Below, one piece after another: positions 62,048 to 64,000 of a DNA stretch of 64,000 nt. The number at the start of each line of letters is the position of its first letter. Position 1 is the stretch's first letter. Below the pieces are notes generated by a model. That model saw nothing but the letters and a program-made list of their open reading frames with translations, did not search any database and was not told the DNA's origin. The translations under genes and the position numbers were made by a program. Origin of the DNA: Phycisphaerae bacterium (lineage in GTDB: Bacteria > Planctomycetota > Phycisphaerae > Sedimentisphaerales > UBA12454); the NCBI GenBank assembly GCA_041652575.1, contig JBAZHC010000005.1, positions 1 through 64,000 of the forward strand, in the 5' to 3' direction.

Positions 62048-63475
62048 CTATCGGTATTTTATTTTACCTTTTCTTACGATTTTCTGTTTACGCCTTGAGC
62101 GCTGTTTAATTTTGCGTCCCTGGCTCATCATACTTCCGATGGTGTCCATGCCCCCGCCGCTCAAAAGGGTTTTAAATCCACCTAAAGCACCTCCCGAAAG
62201 AGCCTTAAGCATGTCCCTGCTGCGCTCGAAAGTCTTTATCATACCTGAAACATCGTGCTGGTCTGTCCCTGAACCTGCGGCAATGCGCCTCCTGCGCGAG
62301 GGGTTGATTATATCGGGTTTTTTTCTTTCCTCAAGTGTCATTGAGTGAATTATTGCTTCTATTTTTACCATTTCTTTGTCATCGATGTCCATACCGGCCA
62401 TTTTACTGCCCATTCCCGGCAGCATTTTGAGCATATCAGCCATCCCGCCCATTTTCCGGACAGATTGCATCTGTTTTAGGAAGTCGTCGAAGCCAAAGGT
62501 GCCTTTTGCCATTTTTTGCTGCATTTTCGCGGATTCTTCGGCGTCAAACTGCTCCTGAGCGCGTTCGACAAGGGTAACAACATCGCCCATTCCGAGGATT
62601 CTGCCAGCCATACGGTCGGGGTGAAATTCTTCGAGCTTGTCTAATTTTTCGCCGACACCAATAAATTTAATTGGTTTGCCGGTAACGGCTTTTACGCTTA
62701 AAGCGGCTCCGCCTCTGGCGTCGCCATCGAGTTTTGTGAGGATTACGCCGTCAAGTTCGAGTCTTTCGTTGAATTCCTTTGCGCTGTTGACGGCATCCTG
62801 ACCTGTCATCGCGTCGCAAACCAGATAAATCTGATGCGGACTTGTTGCCTTTGCGACGTCGGCGACCTCGGTCATCATATCTTCATCGATATGTAATCTG
62901 CCGGCGGTATCAAGAATAACAACGTCATAACCATTGCTTTTAGCGTGAGTTAAGGCGTTTTTGGCAACTTTTACAGCATCTTTAGAGCCCTGCTCGCTGT
63001 AAACATCGATGTTTAACTGCTGGCCGAGGGTTATAAGCTGGTCGATAGCTGCCGGTCTTTGAAGGTCATCGGCAACGAGGAGGGTTTTTTTGCCTTTTGA
63101 GGTAATATATTTTCCAAGTTTGCCTGCCGTTGTGGTTTTTCCACTGCCCTGTAAGCCGGCAAGGAGAACAACCGTAGGGCCTGGCGAAACAAAATAAATC
63201 TTCGAGTCTTCCAGCCCCATAAGTTTGGTCAACTCGTCATTGACGATTTTTACAAAGACCTGGCCGGGATGCAGAGACTTCAGAACCTCGGCGCCGATTG
63301 CGGCCTGGCGGACATCCCTGCAGAACTGCTTTGCGATGTGATAATTGACATCGGCTTCGAGAAGCGCTTTACGGACATCGTTCATAGCGTCCGAAATATT
63401 CGCTTCGGTTATCCTGCCGCGGTTGGTTATCGTGCGGAAAACATTATTTAATTTTTCTGTCAGTGAATCAAACAT
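62048..63475 (-). CDS. ffh: Signal recognition particle protein
   Basis: SRP54, the GTPase subunit of SRP that directs membrane proteins to the Sec translocon. 475 residues. N domain, then GLQGSGKTTTAGKLGKYI (G1), DTAGRLHIDE (G3), TKLDGDARGGAALS (G4), and a Met-rich M domain with MLKMLPGMGSKM. First gene of the cluster. The C-terminus is rich in Lys/Arg. Confidence 0.97.
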   Translation of the reverse strand: MFDSLTEKLNNVFRTITNRGRITEANISDAMNDVRKALLEADVNYHIAKQFCRDVRQAAIGAEVLKSLHPGQVFVKIVNDELTKLMGLEDSKIYFVSPGPTVVLLAGLQGSGKTTTAGKLGKYITSKGKKTLLVADDLQRPAAIDQLITLGQQLNIDVYSEQGSKDAVKVAKNALTHAKSNGYDVVILDTAGRLHIDEDMMTEVADVAKATSPHQIYLVCDAMTGQDAVNSAKEFNERLELDGVILTKLDGDARGGAALSVKAVTGKPIKFIGVGEKLDKLEEFHPDRMAGRILGMGDVVTLVERAQEQFDAEESAKMQQKMAKGTFGFDDFLKQMQSVRKMGGMADMLKMLPGMGSKMAGMDIDDKEMVKIEAIIHSMTLEERKKPDIINPSRRRRIAAGSGTDQHDVSGMIKTFERSRDMLKALSGGALGGFKTLLSGGGMDTIGSMMSQGRKIKQRSRRKQKIVRKGKIKYR

Positions 63476-63551
63476 CTATTAAAATTCCAAGTTCCAAATT
63501 GGCTATATAAGTAAGCGGCTGATTCTATAGAAAAATATCCATTTTTGCAAG

Positions 63552-63653
63552 CCCCCACACCTATTTAGGCTATTATTAGGCATTTTTAAAACCGGCCGGA
63601 ACTATTTTGACTGTTTTAGTGTCTTGTTATCATAACATAAATAGGTGCTGGGG
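63552..63653. repeat. Long hairpin upstream of the last gene
   Basis: CCCCCACACCTATTTA (63552-63567) pairs with TAAATAGGTGCTGGGG (63638-63653) with one bulged base: a 15-bp stem over a 70-nt loop. It stands in the 416-nt gap between ffh and a divergent gene. Confidence 0.6.
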
Positions 63654-63797
63654 CGAGTTATTTCGCTTAAAGTGCGGATTAAATTGAAGTTGTGTTAATT
63701 TTTAATGGCATTATAGAGAAAAAACATAAAAAATTACAAGAAAACAAGAGGTATAATATCCCAAATAAGTAAATTTTTTCGTTTTTTTCGTTTTTTC

Positions 63798-63825
63798 TTG
63801 ATAATTATGAATAATGTGATATAAT
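63798..63825 (+). promoter_or_regulatory. Strong sigma70-type promoter
   Basis: TTGATA (63798-63803) and TATAAT (63820-63825) spaced 16 nt, in a T-rich context, about 65 nt before the start codon of the last gene. Confidence 0.65.
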
Positions 63826-63891
63826 ACCTTAGTTATTTTAGCGATACTGTGTACCGTGAGAAGAAGAAATAAGTTTTAAGGAGGAAGTTCT

Positions 63892-64000
63892 ATGAAGAAA
63901 AATTTATTTGCAGCGTTCCTCATCTTGGCAGCAAGCAACTTTGCATTTGCCGGTTTTGTAGAAGATACATTTCTATGTACATTCCCGGATGACCCCGATG
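63892..64000 (+). CDS. Exported protein, 5' fragment at window edge
   Basis: The first 36 codons of a gene that continues past the window. AAGGAGG stands 7 nt before the ATG; a signal peptide KKNLFAAFLILAASNFAFA is followed by GFVEDTFLCTFPDDPD. The promoter and ribosome site are strong, suggesting a highly expressed secreted or cell-surface protein. Nothing more can be said. Confidence 0.75.
   Translation, partial: MKKNLFAAFLILAASNFAFAGFVEDTFLCTFPDDPD

Overview
The window looks like a chromosomal segment of an uncultured, probably anaerobic planctomycete of the Phycisphaerae/Sedimentisphaerales type. This is inferred, not proven: it rests on moderate GC, the gene content (ThiD2-ThiE fusion, group III phosphofructokinase, DUF2959 lipoprotein, large fused folate enzyme, UDP-sugar pyrophosphorylase of the UAP type) and the abundance of palindromic intergenic repeats. 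The standard code is used. Shine-Dalgarno sites are common, but several genes lack one.

Layout. 0-9 kb: a processive family-2 glycosyltransferase, a divergent B12/radical-SAM protein with a SAM methyltransferase, then the guaB-guaA-PAP2 block and hisA, which is bracketed by two ~105-nt inverted-repeat elements. 9-14 kb: three tandem paralogous ABC_sub_bind lipoproteins followed by a membrane sensor histidine kinase, with no permease or ATPase. 14-27 kb: a winged-helix regulator with a membrane protein, a U32 peptidase, a zinc-ribbon coiled-coil protein, an RNase H-PurN fusion, a UDP-sugar pyrophosphorylase, a three-part MTHFR/pterin methyltransferase fusion, ThiD2-ThiE, acetate kinase and a PilZ protein. 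27-40 kb: DUF2959 lipoprotein, TPR protein, an Eco1-like zinc-finger acetyltransferase, mnmG, acpS, a parvulin lipoprotein, mfd (carrying in-frame palindromic repeat insertions), pfk and tkt.

40-53 kb is an accessory, repeat-rich region. It holds an N-terminally truncated BsuBI/PstI-type restriction endonuclease, an HNH endonuclease, a hybrid kinase, tRNA-Leu(UAA), a HAD protein, a complete IS4-family element with an AbrB-like passenger gene, a PD-(D/E)xK-like protein, an S2P protease, small hypothetical genes and a second Cache histidine kinase related to the one at 12 kb. At least four families of palindromic or MITE-like repeats lie between these genes. One family is a hairpin ending in GGGGCTAA; it also sits inside the mfd coding sequence, much as Rickettsia palindromic elements do.

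53-64 kb returns to housekeeping genes: thrC, a GT83-like membrane glycosyltransferase, a TlpA lipoprotein, an acyltransferase-like protein that lost its catalytic His, an 11-unit beta-propeller protein, tatD, and the classic ffh-(small ORF)-rpsP-trmD-rplS-yraN cluster. The window ends in the first 36 codons of a secreted protein behind a strong promoter.

The most unusual content is the repeat biology (coding insertions, a composite ~350-nt repeat present twice and once split by an IS, repeats that supply stop codons). Next come the domain fusions (RNase H-PurN; MetF-MTHFR_C-pterin methyltransferase), the bacterial Eco1-like acetyltransferase, and the tandem binding proteins beside a sensor kinase.
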